DNA of 64,000 nt from Pegoplata infirma (Eukaryota; Arthropoda; Insecta; Diptera; Anthomyiidae): contig OY992540.1 in the NCBI GenBank assembly GCA_963921195.1, positions 176,733,896-176,797,895 of the forward strand. Direction: 5' to 3'. Both the position numbers and the translations under genes were made by a program. The number at the start of each line of letters is the position of its first letter. The stretch's first letter is position 1. The notes under the pieces are model-generated. The model had not been told where the DNA came from, searched no databases, and saw only the letters and a program-made list of their open reading frames with translations. This document shows, piece by piece, positions 49,677 through 60,027 of the stretch.

Positions 49677-50237
49677 CACTCAGAAAATTATGTAAGTTAC
49701 TACATGTTAGTTATTTGTGTATTTTACAGTAGTTAGTTGTTTTCAACTACAAAGTCAGTTGTTTTTGTATGAAAAATATCAAACAACTATTTGTGTTAGT
49801 TACTTTAAGTCGTTTTTTTGAACAACTAACAAAAAAGTACTGTGATGTAGTAATAGTTATTTAAAGTAGTTAATTTTATTTTTTTATCTCTGAAAAATTA
49901 TCAAAGTTTTTTTCCAAAAAAAAATCGTTTTTTTTATTTTTCACAACTTTTTAAAAAAAAAAACTTTGAAAAAATTTGGTCTTCAATTTTTTTTTTTTGA
50001 AAAATGTTTTGAAAGAAAAAAAATATATATTAATTATTTTATTTTTACTACATTTTAGTTGTTTTGACTACAAATGTAAGTAGTTTTTACTACATAAGTC
50101 AGTTGATTTTTGTCAGTTAAAATAACTAACATTGTTAGTTGATTTAACTGAAAAAGTAGTTGACCCCAAAACAACTTACAAAGTAGTTATTTTAACTGAC
50201 ATTTTCAGTTGATTTTACTAACATAATTTTTTGAGTG
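49677..50237. mobile_element. CACTCAG MITE, family K (copy 2, TA flanks)
   Basis: A 561-bp element with ends CACTCAGAAAATTATGTA and ACATAATTTTTTGAGTG, flanked by TA. The RT frame on the minus strand reads straight through the site if the element and one TA are removed, which proves both the ends and the 2-bp duplication. Confidence 0.9.
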
Positions 50238-50565
50238 TACCAAGTAGTTGGTTTATATTTTTATCTTTTTGAAATCCATATTGATTTTTGTTTATTACGT
50301 TGTATTTGTTTAAAAAAATATTCAGTCTTTTAACTATAATTTCTTCTAACACCTTTTCTATGACCGGTAGTATGGAAATAGGTCTGTAGTTATTTACGTT
50401 ACTTTTTACTCCGCTTTTATATATCGGTCTTATTATAGATGTTTTAAAAAGTTTAGGAATGATTGCCGAGTAAATACTTTTATTTATCAGAGATGTTTTT
50501 AATGGTGCAAATATTGTTGCATTATTTCTAATATCTTTGGGTCTAATGCCGTCATAACCAGCAGA

Positions 50566-50784
50566 ATCGAAGCAAATTTATTAAATCAAGTCAGCGATAG
50601 TACGAATAATAAATTTATATGCATAAACGATCAACTAACTGCATACAATCGCCGTCTGCTATGGTCTGCCAAAACCAAGGCTAAAGAGTGTAACTGGAAA
50701 CATGTATGGATCCAAAATGGAACAGTATGCGTAAGAAAATCGGATAATTCTACCAAAATAATGATACAGCACTACCGATATTGA
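50566..50784 (+). pseudogene. Non-LTR ORF1, C-terminal FP-like part
   Basis: Frame IEANLLNQVSD, INDQLTAYNRRLLWSAKTKA and KHVWIQNGTVCVRK to TGA. The pattern LTxxNRxLLxxAK...WxxNGxxxVRK is the conserved end of FP25K-like ORF1 proteins. It is in frame with the part ending at 47704 in family terms, but separated from it by the minus-strand retrotransposon. Confidence 0.65.
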
Positions 50785-50907
50785 GTTGATAAATAATGAG
50801 TTTTAAAAACAAAAATTATAAAAGTTGTTCATTAAAAAAAAAAATTATAATAAAATTCAAAATTAAAACCCTAAAATAAAAATCTCTCCTAAAAAAAAAA
50901 CTAAAAT

Positions 50908-51196
50908 GAATACAACAATCCCTTCTCGCTAATTTGCATGAACATTCGTTCACTCAGAAAAAATTTTCTAACTTTTTTAACAACAATAAATAATGTAATA
51001 GAAAAAATACAAATAATAGTTCTCGTCGAAACAAATATTACAGATGAAGAAATTTCTTTTTATAACATATATGGTTTTAACTCTACATTTTTAAACAGGG
51101 TAAAGGAAAAAGGTGGGGGTATTGTGGTGTATACAAAAGAAAACATAAACTACACGCAAATAAACATAAATGATGTCTTCTTTGAACTTATACAAT
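50908..51196 (+). pseudogene. Non-LTR ORF2 endonuclease, part 1
   Basis: Frame NNPFSLICMNIRSLRKNF, IQIIVLVETNIT, then NIYGFNSTF and KEKGGGIVVYTKENI. N in NIRSL and E in VETNIT correspond to the metal-binding Asn and Glu of APE-type endonucleases. It ends in ELIQ where the hAT MITE at 51197 enters. The Ala run after that belongs to the MITE. Confidence 0.7.
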
Positions 51197-51790
51197 CAGA
51201 GAACGAAGCCGACATGAAATTGTCGGCGGCGGCGGCTTAGCAAAAAATCGATCGGCGGCGGCTCTTAGCCGGCTGTAGCCGATGAAAGGCATATGTGATG
51301 CTCCCCCATCGATCTAAAGACGATCTAGCGATGTCTGTTGAATACATGCTTTCTTTCGAAAGACATGATGGATGCTGCTGAAGATTTTCAGCATATTTGC
51401 AACTATCCTTGACAGATTGCTATTAAATGCCATCGAAATCGTTCCAGTTTTTCACAAGTTAAGATAAAAAAACCGTGAATTTCAGATTTTGTTTCCCTTT
51501 AATTCACGCGAAGAAATACACGTAAAATACGCTTCGAACAACATTTGTAAACTAAAAAAGTATTATATTTGACTTTTTGAACAACTGTTCACAAAAAAAA
51601 AAAACACTATTAAAAAATGTACGCACAATTTTTTTTTTACAAAAATTAAAAAAAAAATTAACTTAAACTATTTTTTTTGTAAAAATTTTTAAGCCGAAAT
51701 AAGCCGAGCAAACCGGCGGCGGCTGGAGTACCCAAAAAAACATCGGCGGCGGCTAAGTCGCGGCTGTTAGCCGATCGGCTTCGTTCTCTG
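51197..51790. mobile_element. hAT-like MITE with GGCGGCGGCT / AGCCGAT word
   Basis: A 594-bp element with perfect 16-bp ends CAGAGAACGAAGCCGA and TCGGCTTCGTTCTCTG, and an exact 8-bp duplication TATACAAT (51189-51196 and 51791-51798). Subterminal zones repeat CGGCGGCGGCT and TAGCCGGCTGTAGCCGAT, unusually GC-rich against the AT-rich core. Confidence 0.9.
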
Positions 51791-51951
51791 TATACAATTA
51801 GAAATTGAAATAAATAAATAAACAACCTCTTTCCCTCCTTGCAATATATCGCCAACCCAAATTAAACAAAAACAGGTTTATTACAGAAATAGAACAAGTG
51901 ATCAAACAAATTCGTATCAAACAAGATGTTGTTATGGTGGGTGATATAAAT
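51791..51951 (+). pseudogene. Non-LTR ORF2 endonuclease, part 2
   Basis: After a frameshift at an AAATAAATAAATAAAC run, the frame reads LLAIYRQPKLNKNRFI and then DVVMVGDIN. The YRxP and GDxN motifs are hallmarks of the APE-type nuclease. It is cut immediately after GDIN by the insertion at 51952. Confidence 0.7.
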
Positions 51952-52728
51952 TAGAGATGAGCGATATTTTCATACCGGTGATTTAATCACCGTGATTCAA
52001 AAATCACTGGTAACTGCAGTTATCAAATATCTTAAATCACTGCTACTTGCAATATCGTTCTATTATTCTGTTATACACACATTAACTAACATTTTAACAG
52101 GTGCTGTGTGTTCGTTCAATCATATTTTTCTTCTCTTGTTATGGAATGTAAAAAAAAACACAAACACACAAAGAAAACGCAATGTTTTTATTACTCGCAA
52201 GGAACGACACAAGGAACGACATTGCCAAAAATATTTTTTTGCTTAAAAATTAAAACTGTTATTAAAAAGAACTGTGATTAAAAATCACGTTGATCTCTAC
52301 ATTGTAAAACGGTGATCACAGTAACTGCTTAAAAGATTGGTTATTTGTAAATAACATTAGCTAAGAACGACGTTCTTCAAAAATAACTACATTGTTTATC
52401 TCTACTGTGTTTTTACTAATTTTTCCAGATTATCCCTTTAATTTAAATAATTTCTCAGAAAAAACTAGAATAAACCTAAATTAAACTTAATACAAATTAA
52501 GTAAATTAATAAAATATTAAGTCCGACAGTACAAATATGTAATACTTAATACATATTAATATTTTCTATTTTGAGAATACTTAATTAAAGGAACCCATTA
52601 TATCATTTTTTTTTCTTGCGTCACATTGAAAAACTGAGATCACGGTAACTGTTTAAAAGAATGGTGATTTGAAAATCACGGTAACTGAGAACGCCGTTAT
52701 TCAAAAATCACTATATTGCTCATCTCTA
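51952..52728. mobile_element. hAT-like MITE with ATCACCGTGATT word
   Basis: A 777-bp element with ends TAGAGATGAGCGATAT and ATATTGCTCATCTCTA, and an exact 8-bp duplication ATATAAAT. Subterminal words are GGTGATTTAATCACC, AAAAATCACTGGTAACTG and AATCACGGTAACTG in both orientations. Confidence 0.9.
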
Positions 52729-53034
52729 ATATAAATATTGATATTTTGTGTGACAATAATACGGTAACCAACTATATTGATATGTGTCAGTCAAACGGGT
52801 TGCAAATAATGATAAACGAACCAACGCGAATCGATGTTAAAAACAACACACGAACATGCATTGATCACTGTCTCGTTAAAAACACACAAACTCAAGCTAT
52901 TGCTAATGCCGCAGTAATTAAAACAACAATATCAGATCATTTTTCTATATTATGTTATATCGAACATGTTGCAACACACGATCAAATAAACCATCAGAGA
53001 TCGCTAAACCGTTTAAGTGAAGAGACATACATAA
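52729..53034 (+). pseudogene. Non-LTR ORF2 endonuclease, part 3
   Basis: Frame NIDILCDNNTVTNYIDM, then GLQIMINEPTRID, CIDHCLV and TTISDHFSILCYI. The NEPTR and SDHF motifs, the latter with the catalytic Asp-His pair, close the endonuclease domain. With part 2, GDINIDI is rebuilt across the join. Confidence 0.75.
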
Positions 53035-53973
53035 CGTCGCTGCGCCTAAAAATGGAGTCATGTGTTTTGGGGCAAGTGTTCAGGAGAGCAAAAAAACTGT
53101 TTATTTTCGTCCCTTCGCGATATTTTTTAAAAGTTTTTTCTACAAAAAATTCTTGTACCGATATGCTATCCACATACTGCAAAAAAATTATGAAACATTT
53201 AGCGGTTTTCCAATGGTGCAGAAATTTTCGAAAAACATACACATAACTCCTTTTTTAAGTACTTTTTGGAACAAAATTTAAATAAATGGAAATATTTTTT
53301 ACACATAACTCCTTTTGCTTATGAAACCGTTCTTATTGTTAATTTCTTTTCGAGAGGGACAAAGACTAAATATAGTTTGTTGGCGGTTCAAAGCGACATT
53401 AGTTAGACATGGTCCTTAAAATTTTGATACTTAAAAGCTCTTCACTAAACAGCGAACAACAGATTTTTCGCAAAACTGATGCTGATTTTTTGTTTTTTCT
53501 TGTAAATATTTAAGAGCTTTGACATAAATTGACATCTGCGAAAGATGCTGTACTTTAGATACTAAATTTTGCCTCCATCAATGATTTAATTGCTTTCACA
53601 AGCCTTTATTAACAGCCATTTAGGATTTAGATAACAGGATGAAAATTTGCAAATATTTTCCAAAAAATCTTGACAAATTCATTCAAAATACTTGGATGCT
53701 ATGTGTGAACCTCATATTACTAAAATATTGGTCCATTTTGTCACGTGCTGTTACTTTTTTATCAAAAAAAGTTATGTGTAGCTTAACACATAACTCCTTT
53801 TCAGACCTCTTTTTAGTATGACGAACACATAGCTCCTTTTACTAACTTTTGAACCAATCAAGATATCAAAAAACGGTTTAGTGAGTAAACGTATGACCAA
53901 TAGGGGATCAGAAAGATGTAATAAAAAAAAATTTAAAAAACTACACATGACTCCATTTTTAGGCGCAGCGACA
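53035..53973. mobile_element. 939-bp MITE with ACACATAACTCC subterminal repeats
   Basis: Inverted ends YGTCGCTGCGCCTAAAAATG and mirror, with the arms continuing GAGTCATGTGT. Flanking ATAA (or TAA) on both sides; removing one copy keeps the host frame (TYISTFK). Four or five copies of ACACATAACTCCTTTT sit inside (53238, 53302, 53786, 53825 and 53943). The superfamily is not certain; a TAA-type target would suggest PIF/Harbinger. Confidence 0.75.
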
Positions 53974-54503
53974 ATAAGTACCTTTAAAGTAAATAAACTT
54001 ATAAATGAAACCAACTGGAATAATTTAATAAATCAAAACAATATAAATAATTTCTACAACAACATAAGCAAAAAGTTTAATGAAATCTATGGACAATCTA
54101 AAGTGATTAAAAAAACAAATAAAAAACGATCTTCTAATCCGTGGATCAGTGAAAATTTAGTGCAATGTTGCGAATACCGGGATAAACTGTTTTAAAAAAT
54201 GGAAAAAAAAAAATAAAAGAAACCAAAATTATGAAATTGAATATAAACAATATAGAAATAAATTAAATAAAACAATTTTATATGCAAAAAATAATTATTA
54301 CCGTCAAAAATTTGTAGAAAATCGCAATAATCCGCGTGTTACTTGGCAACTCATAAATGAGATAAAAGGTAAAACTGTTAAAAACATTGATGAACAAATT
54401 TTAAAAAATTTTACGAACCAAAATTTTGAAAACATTTTACAAAACTTTGCGTTAAATTTTAATCAAAACGTGATAAAAATAATACACACTTGTGATGTAC
54501 ATT
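53974..54503 (+). pseudogene. Non-LTR ORF2 linker before the RT domain
   Basis: Frame STFKVNKLINETNWNNLI, then RSSNPWISENLVQCCEYRDKLF. After a one-base shift it continues KNNYYRQKFVENRNNPRVTW and QLINEIKGK. The NPWIxxxL...RDKLF...YxxxRN patterns match the segment between endonuclease and RT in insect non-LTR elements. It ends abruptly at 54503 beside a TAGGGCG sequence. Confidence 0.65.
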
Positions 54504-55200
54504 AGGGCGTTTCATCAAAAACTTTTTTTTTTTATTTTTGCTACTCTTGAAGCGGAATATGAATTCTTATGGCCTAAAAGATTTTTGAGATTTTTTTCAG
54601 ATTTTTGGCGGGCCGGGATCAACTCGCTCAAATCGATTTTATGCTAAAAATGAGGTTATAAAACATAATTTTTTTTTATTTTTTTTTTATAGTGCCTTGT
54701 TTTTACAAAAGTGGATAAATTACTTCAAAATATTGCTAGCCTCCTAAAAAAAAATATTCGCGGTAAAAATGATAAGTTCAAAGGTCTTTCGAAAATTTTT
54801 TATCGATTTTAAATTTTCTATCAAAAATTTTTTATCGATCATAAATTTTTTAAAAAAAATTTGTATCGATTATAAATATTTGATAGTAAATTTCTTTAAC
54901 CGAATTTTCTTATAAAAATTTTTAATCGATTATAAATTTTCGATAGTTAATTTCTTTAACCGAATTTAAATTTTTTACAGAAAAGTTTTTTATTGATTAT
55001 GAATTTTCTATAGAAAACTTTTATCGATTATAAATTTTCTATTGAAAATTTTTTATCGATTATAAATTTTCTATTGAACATTTTTTATCGATTATTTTCT
55101 TTAGAAAATTTAATATTGATAAAAAAATGTCTATGTTTAAATTTTGTAAAGTTTTAACACTTTTTAATCCAAAAAACAATTATATTATTTTAGAAGAACA
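54504..55200. mobile_element. Probable hAT-like element remnant with ATCGATTATAAATTTTCT word
   Basis: Starts TAGGGCGTTTCATC (the same TAGGGCG start as the hAT-like element at 24626). About nine copies of a TTTTTATCGATTATAAATTTTCTAT-type word run through 54790-55110. No right end matching the left was found. Confidence 0.4.
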
Positions 55201-55204
55201 TTAC

Positions 55205-56120
55205 TATGTATTTTAAAAGTTCGCAAATTAAGAGAAACTCGCAACTACAGAGATCGTTTGATGAAAGCCGTACCAACTTTGTCGTTATTTTGCTAATTTA
55301 TTGATGAAACCATCTGATAGTACTAAATCACAAAATGGAGAAATTATTGAAAATTATGGAAAACGGTAAGTATTAAAAAATGTACTACAGAGCATTTGTT
55401 TTGAATCGTGAAACTTTATCTATATAGGAAAAATGTCTCAGAATCGATGGGCTTTTTTCTTTTTTGGAAAAATGTCTCAGAATCTTGAGACTTTTTCTAT
55501 ATACATAGGGAAAAATTCTCAGCATCGTTATAGGAAAAATGTCTGAGAATCGTGGAACTTTTTCTTTTTTGGAAAAATGTCTCAGAATCGCGGGACTTTT
55601 TCTATATAGGAAAAATGTCTCAGAATCTTGAGACTTGTTCCATATAAGAAGAATGTCTCAGAATCATGAAACTTTTTCTATATATCAAAAACGACTCAGA
55701 ATCGTGAGAATTTTTTTTATAGGGTATAAATGTCTCCGAATCCTGAGATTTTTTCTATATAGAAAAAATATCTCAGGATCATGAAACTTTTTTTATAGAA
55801 AAATGTTAAATAATTTGATTTTCTTTTTTTTTAGCCTTTTAGAATTTCTCAAGATAACAGCAATGAATCATCCAAAGCTGATGAAGATGAAAGTAAAAAT
55901 ACCTCTAATCATGGTAGCAAAGAAATGCAATGACAAGAAAACAATACTTTGCCTAATCAAAAAGATACATCATCATCACAAGTAAATTCCGTAGATCCAT
56001 TACAAGATGAACAAACATCCGACAAAAATCTCAAAAAGCTAATGGAAAACTCAACCCATGCTATGGAACGTTAATTTGAACCATCATTCATATCTTCAGA
56101 TTCCTCAAATTCTTATTCTG
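55205..56120 (+). pseudogene. Decayed coding remnant with an intron
   Basis: A first part (about 55215-55370) has the frame VRKLRETRNYRDRLMKAV, then stops, and ends in an intact donor GGTAAGTATT at 55369. An intron (55370-55834) of repeated AAAAATGTCTCAGAATC words ends at a polypyrimidine tract and TTTTTTTTTAG. The second part has the frame SQDNSNESSKADEDESK and, past an internal stop, LPNQKDTSSSQVN and LQDEQTSDKNLKKLMENS, then further stops. Acidic, Ser-rich content and splice signals suggest an old exon of a real gene, or of a TE gene that kept its intron. The family was not recognised. Confidence 0.4.
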
Positions 56121-56298
56121 CCTCAAAAACAGCATCTACATAACTCTCCAAATGAAATGTCCTAATTGAAAGCTATTCAACAAAGTAAGATGTAAATTTT
56201 ATTATTTATTTTTATGTTTGCAGATTTTTTAAATTAAATGTATCATTTATAACCATAATAAATAGTATTAATAAATAAAATCATTTTTGTTTTATTTA

Positions 56299-57102
56299 CC
56301 CGAGTAAAAAAATTGATATGACACAATATATAATTTAATATGGGTTCGTGTCTATTTTGATGTAAACTTATACGAAAAATGGTTTCATAAGATTTGATCG
56401 AACATTATATAATAATATCAGTTTATATTACTTTATATCGACTTTGATACGAGTTTTGGTCTAATCCAATGATATTAAATTATATCCAATTATATTAAAA
56501 TTTATATAATTTTATAAATCGGATGTTTTTTAGTTTTTAATAAAAAGTTTAAAAATTAAAATAATAAAAATAAGTTGTTCTGAAAAAAACTAAGAAAAAT
56601 TTCAAAAATGGGGTCATGTTAAACTTTATATAAAACACTTACAAAATATTCTCACAAATATTTGTCCTTGGAAAAACTTAGAAAAATTTGAAAAAATGGA
56701 TTCATATAAAATTTTATATAAAACACTTAGAAAATATTCGTGATAAAAAAGTTTATCACGGAAAAAACTTAGAAAAATAAAAAAATATGGAGTCATATGA
56801 AATTTTATATAAAACACTTTGAAAATATTCGCGATAAAAATATGTTCTTGGAAAAAACTTAGAAAAATTAAAAAATAATGGAGGCATATAAAATTTTATA
56901 TAAAACACTTAGAAATTTGGAATGATGCATGGGACCAGATGTTACAACATAAAGTTATGTATGACGATATCTTAAAAAAATCGCACATCAAAATTTATTA
57001 TATAAATTTATCTCGCAAGATATGGTGTCACACATGATCATATATGAAATAATATGACTATATAAAAGTATATAAGATCATATTAAATTATTTTTACTCG
57101 GG
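56299..57102 (-). mobile_element. CCCGAG-type element, family A (copy 2, reverse)
   Basis: An 804-bp element flanked by TA. It is the reverse complement of 714-1522 along its full length, with the same AAGTGTTTTATATAAAATTT unit series. The similar size and order of units show that the minisatellite did not expand or contract much after the copies separated. Confidence 0.8.
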
Positions 57103-57916
57103 TATGTAGTAAAGAAAGTTAAAAATAAAAAGGTAAATGTATTACTACTAATTAATAAAAATTATTTAGTTTATTATGTCGGAATCAATTTGTTAATTTG
57201 ATAAATTTACTTGATCATTTTTACAAAGTTTTCTTTAATAAATGTCATATTTTTTCTTATATAAATGTTTACCTAAGTTTATTAAATAAATAGTCTAATA
57301 ACTTGTTAAGTTGCCAGAATTTTTTGTAATCTTACACCTGTTTTTTTTTGCGTGTATATATAATTGTTTTTACTCGGGTTCTAAAAAATTTTATGAAAAT
57401 TTTCCAAAGTCCCGGACACAAATTTTTTTTGGCAATTTTTTTTTGGAGTAAAAAAATCATTGAAAATGAAATTTTATTTTTTTGAAAAATTTTTAAGTTC
57501 CGAAAAAATGTTTTTTAAATTTTCAAAGACACAAATATTTTTGGAATTTTTAAATCCCTTAAAAATGATTTTAGAAAAAATATTGACAAATTTTTAGTAA
57601 TTTGCTAAGTCCCGAAAAATTTCGAAGAATGCAATAAAAACTCTTCTGATTGATAATGTATATAATCTGATAAAATAATTTCTAATTTCACGTTTAAAAT
57701 TCAAAAAAATTTTACCACATTTCATCTAATAATATAAAAAATTATCTAATTTTAACAGGCAAGATATGATTTAATACAATTGGATAGACCCATTTTTGGG
57801 ATCAAACTTAATCAAATTTGATATTATTTTTTCAAAAATAGTAGAATTTGATATAATCGTTTAACATCCCGAATAAAAAAAGTTATATGACGCAATATTT
57901 AATTATATATGAACAG

Positions 57917-59026
57917 TAGAGTGTCCCTTATTTTGGAAATGTTGGAAATCTTGAGACGGTACCCGCTCATTTTTTTCCTTTTGACTTAAAAATAACTCAG
58001 GAAAAATTTTACGCCCCTAGGACCACGCCTTCCCTACGCGACGGGCCCTTAAAGAGCGGGGCCTAAAAAATCATTTTTCCATACAAACCAAAAAATTTTT
58101 TTTTTGATTTTTAATTTTTTTGTTATTATTTATTATATTACTTGGTTTGCTTATTCACAACAAAAAATTTGATTTTGGTGGGATAAGTCTTTCAGCGCTA
58201 AAAAATTTTTCGCAAAAAAAAATTTTGAGCCGCCGGGGTCCTACAGTAAAAAATTTTTAAAAAATATTTTTTTTTAGTTTTGACCAGCAACGGTTTTAGC
58301 TGCTATGTTGCTTTAAATGATATATATTCATAAAAAAATATTTTTTGTATCTGTGACATCTTAATCGTGTTCTAAAAAAGGGTAAAAAATGCATTGATGA
58401 TTTTTTTCGATACACGATAAAAATGTCACAAATATGAATAATATTTTTTTTGGAATATATATCATTAAAAACAACATAAAAACTAAAACCATTGCTTTTC
58501 AAAACTAAAAAAAAATATTTTTTAAAAATTTTTTACCGTAGGATTCCTACGGCTCAAAATTTTTTTTTTCGAAAAAGATAAAGATGTCACAGATATGAAT
58601 AATTTTTTTTTTGGAATATATATCATTTAAAGCAACATAGCAGCTAAAACCGTTGCTGGTCAAAACTAAAAAAAAATATTTTTTAAAAATTTTTTACTGT
58701 AGGACCCCGGCCGCCCAAATTTTTTTTTTGCGAAAAATTTTTTAGCGCTGAAAGACTTATCCCTCCAAAATCAAATTTTTTGTCGTGAATAAGCAAACCA
58801 AGTAATATAATAATTAATAACAAAAAAATTAAAAATAAAAAAAAAATTTTTTTGGTTTGTATGGAAAAATGATTTTTTAGGCCCCGCTCTTTAAGGCCCC
58901 GTCGCGTAGGGAAGGCGTGGTCCTAGGGGCGTAAAATTTTTCCTGAGTTATTTTTAAGTCAAAAGGAAAAAAATGAGCGGGTACCGTCTCAAGATTTCCA
59001 ACATTTCCAAAATAAGGGACACTCTA
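57917..59026. mobile_element. hAT-like 1.1-kb foldback element
   Basis: Ends TAGAGTGTCCCTTATTTTGG and its perfect mirror, with an exact 8-bp duplication ATGAACAG; the empty site is seen in other family C copies. Nearly the whole element is one inverted repeat with arms of roughly 500 bp and a short centre near 58400. Arms include ACGCCTTCCCTACGCGACGG and a poly-A/T block. Non-coding. Confidence 0.9.
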
Positions 59027-59743
59027 ATGAACAGATATGCTTTTATGTAAATCCATATTAATTTTGATCCGAAAATTGGCGGATCGAATATTATACGATT
59101 GTATCAAATTCTATTATTTTTGATAAAATAATATCAAATTTGATTAAGTTTGATCCCAAAAATGGGTCTATCTAATTGTATTAAATCATATCTTATCTGT
59201 TAAAATTAGATAAATTTTTATATAATTAGATGAAATCTGGTGAATTTTTTTGGAATTTTAAACGTGAAATTAGAAATTATTTTATCAGATTGGATACATT
59301 ATCAATTAGAAGAGTTTTTATTGCATTCTTCGGAATTTTTTCGGGACTTAGCAAATTATTAAAAATTTGTATTTTTTTTTTTCTAAAATCATTTTTAAGG
59401 GATTTAAAAATTCCAAAAAATGTTTGTGTCTTAGAAAATTTAAAAACATTTTTTCGGAACTTAAAAATTTTTCAAAAAAAATAAAATTTCTCCTAAAAAC
59501 ATTTTCAATGATTTTTTTACTCCAAATGACTTTTTTACTCCGGGACTTTGGAAAATTTTCATAAAATTTTTTAGGACTTGAAAATTTTTTAATTTTTATT
59601 TAATTGTCCGGGACTTAGAAAATTTAGAAAATTTTTTTCGGGATATAATTATAAATAAAATCATATATCTTTTTATCTGCCATATCTAAAAATTCCCGAC
59701 ATTATATGTCATATCTAATTTCATATAGATCGGTATGTAAATA

Positions 59744-60027
59744 CCCAGGTAGAAAAATACAACCGTTAAAACGCTTTAAAAGCGCTTTGTATGGTAGTAC
59801 GAATGCTCTCAGACCATACTGAAAACCATCATCAGAGCGCTTTCGGACTGTCCTAATGATAACACCGTTAGACGGTTTATTTGAAGCGTTTTTAAAGACA
59901 TTTATAATAATGATTTTAGAACGCTTCGTTATAGCGCTTTTAAAGCATTGCAAAAACCAAAAATGTATCACTTTTGAAACGGCATGTAATGCAATTTTAA
60001 AGTGCTTTATATGCAAAAAAAAGCATC
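59744..60027. mobile_element. CCCAGG element with AAAGCGCTTT word
   Basis: Starts CCCAGGTAGAAAAATAC after TA. The interior is made of AACGCTTTAAAAGCGCTTT-like words in both orientations. The right end lacks a CTGGG terminus, so it is truncated or rearranged; family C resumes at about 60028. Confidence 0.55.

Larger units (their letters stand above)
47705..50565 (-). mobile_element. Reverse-oriented, 5'-truncated non-LTR retrotransposon
   Basis: A poly-T block at 47708-47735 is the poly(A) tail. Upstream, on the minus strand, lies ORF2 from within the RT domain to its stop near 47847. Its 5' truncation at 50565 abuts the interrupted ORF1. It carries two later inserts (48472-48973 and 49677-50237). 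Confidence 0.75.
47847..50565 (-). pseudogene. Non-LTR ORF2: reverse transcriptase and C-terminus
   Basis: On the minus strand, motifs in order are: DGIRPKDI, NNYRPISILPVIEKVLEE, YGFQKDKN, the catalytic block A LVLFIDFSKAFDTLSHSKLL, the thumb-like YLGVHIDDTFKWKVHI, then YIRHGISAWGNSSYCKRLQ, a long Asn-rich stretch and a C-terminus with GDGTLKVILPTLYNQLPNNL. The frame is broken by frameshifts and the region with the FADD-type block was not found between 49480 and 49300, so it is an inactive copy. Removing one TA and the 49677 insert restores continuous coding across that join. Confidence 0.7.
46510..54503 (+). mobile_element. Plus-strand non-LTR retrotransposon, split by at least five insertions
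   Basis: The order of surviving coding parts is: ORF1 PHD part, ORF1 middle, ORF1 C-terminal FP-like part, ORF2 endonuclease in three parts, and the linker before the reverse transcriptase. The RT domain and 3' end are absent. A PHD-containing ORF1 and APE-type endonuclease fit the CR1/Jockey-like groups. The inserts are at 47042-47459, 47705-50565, 51197-51790, 51952-52728 and 53035-53973. Confidence 0.75.

Noticed and set aside
53639..54014. Open frames on both strands at the 53.6-54.0 kb boundary
   Set aside because: They lie inside the 53035-53973 MITE or cross its end; only the part after 53974 belongs to the retrotransposon ORF2.
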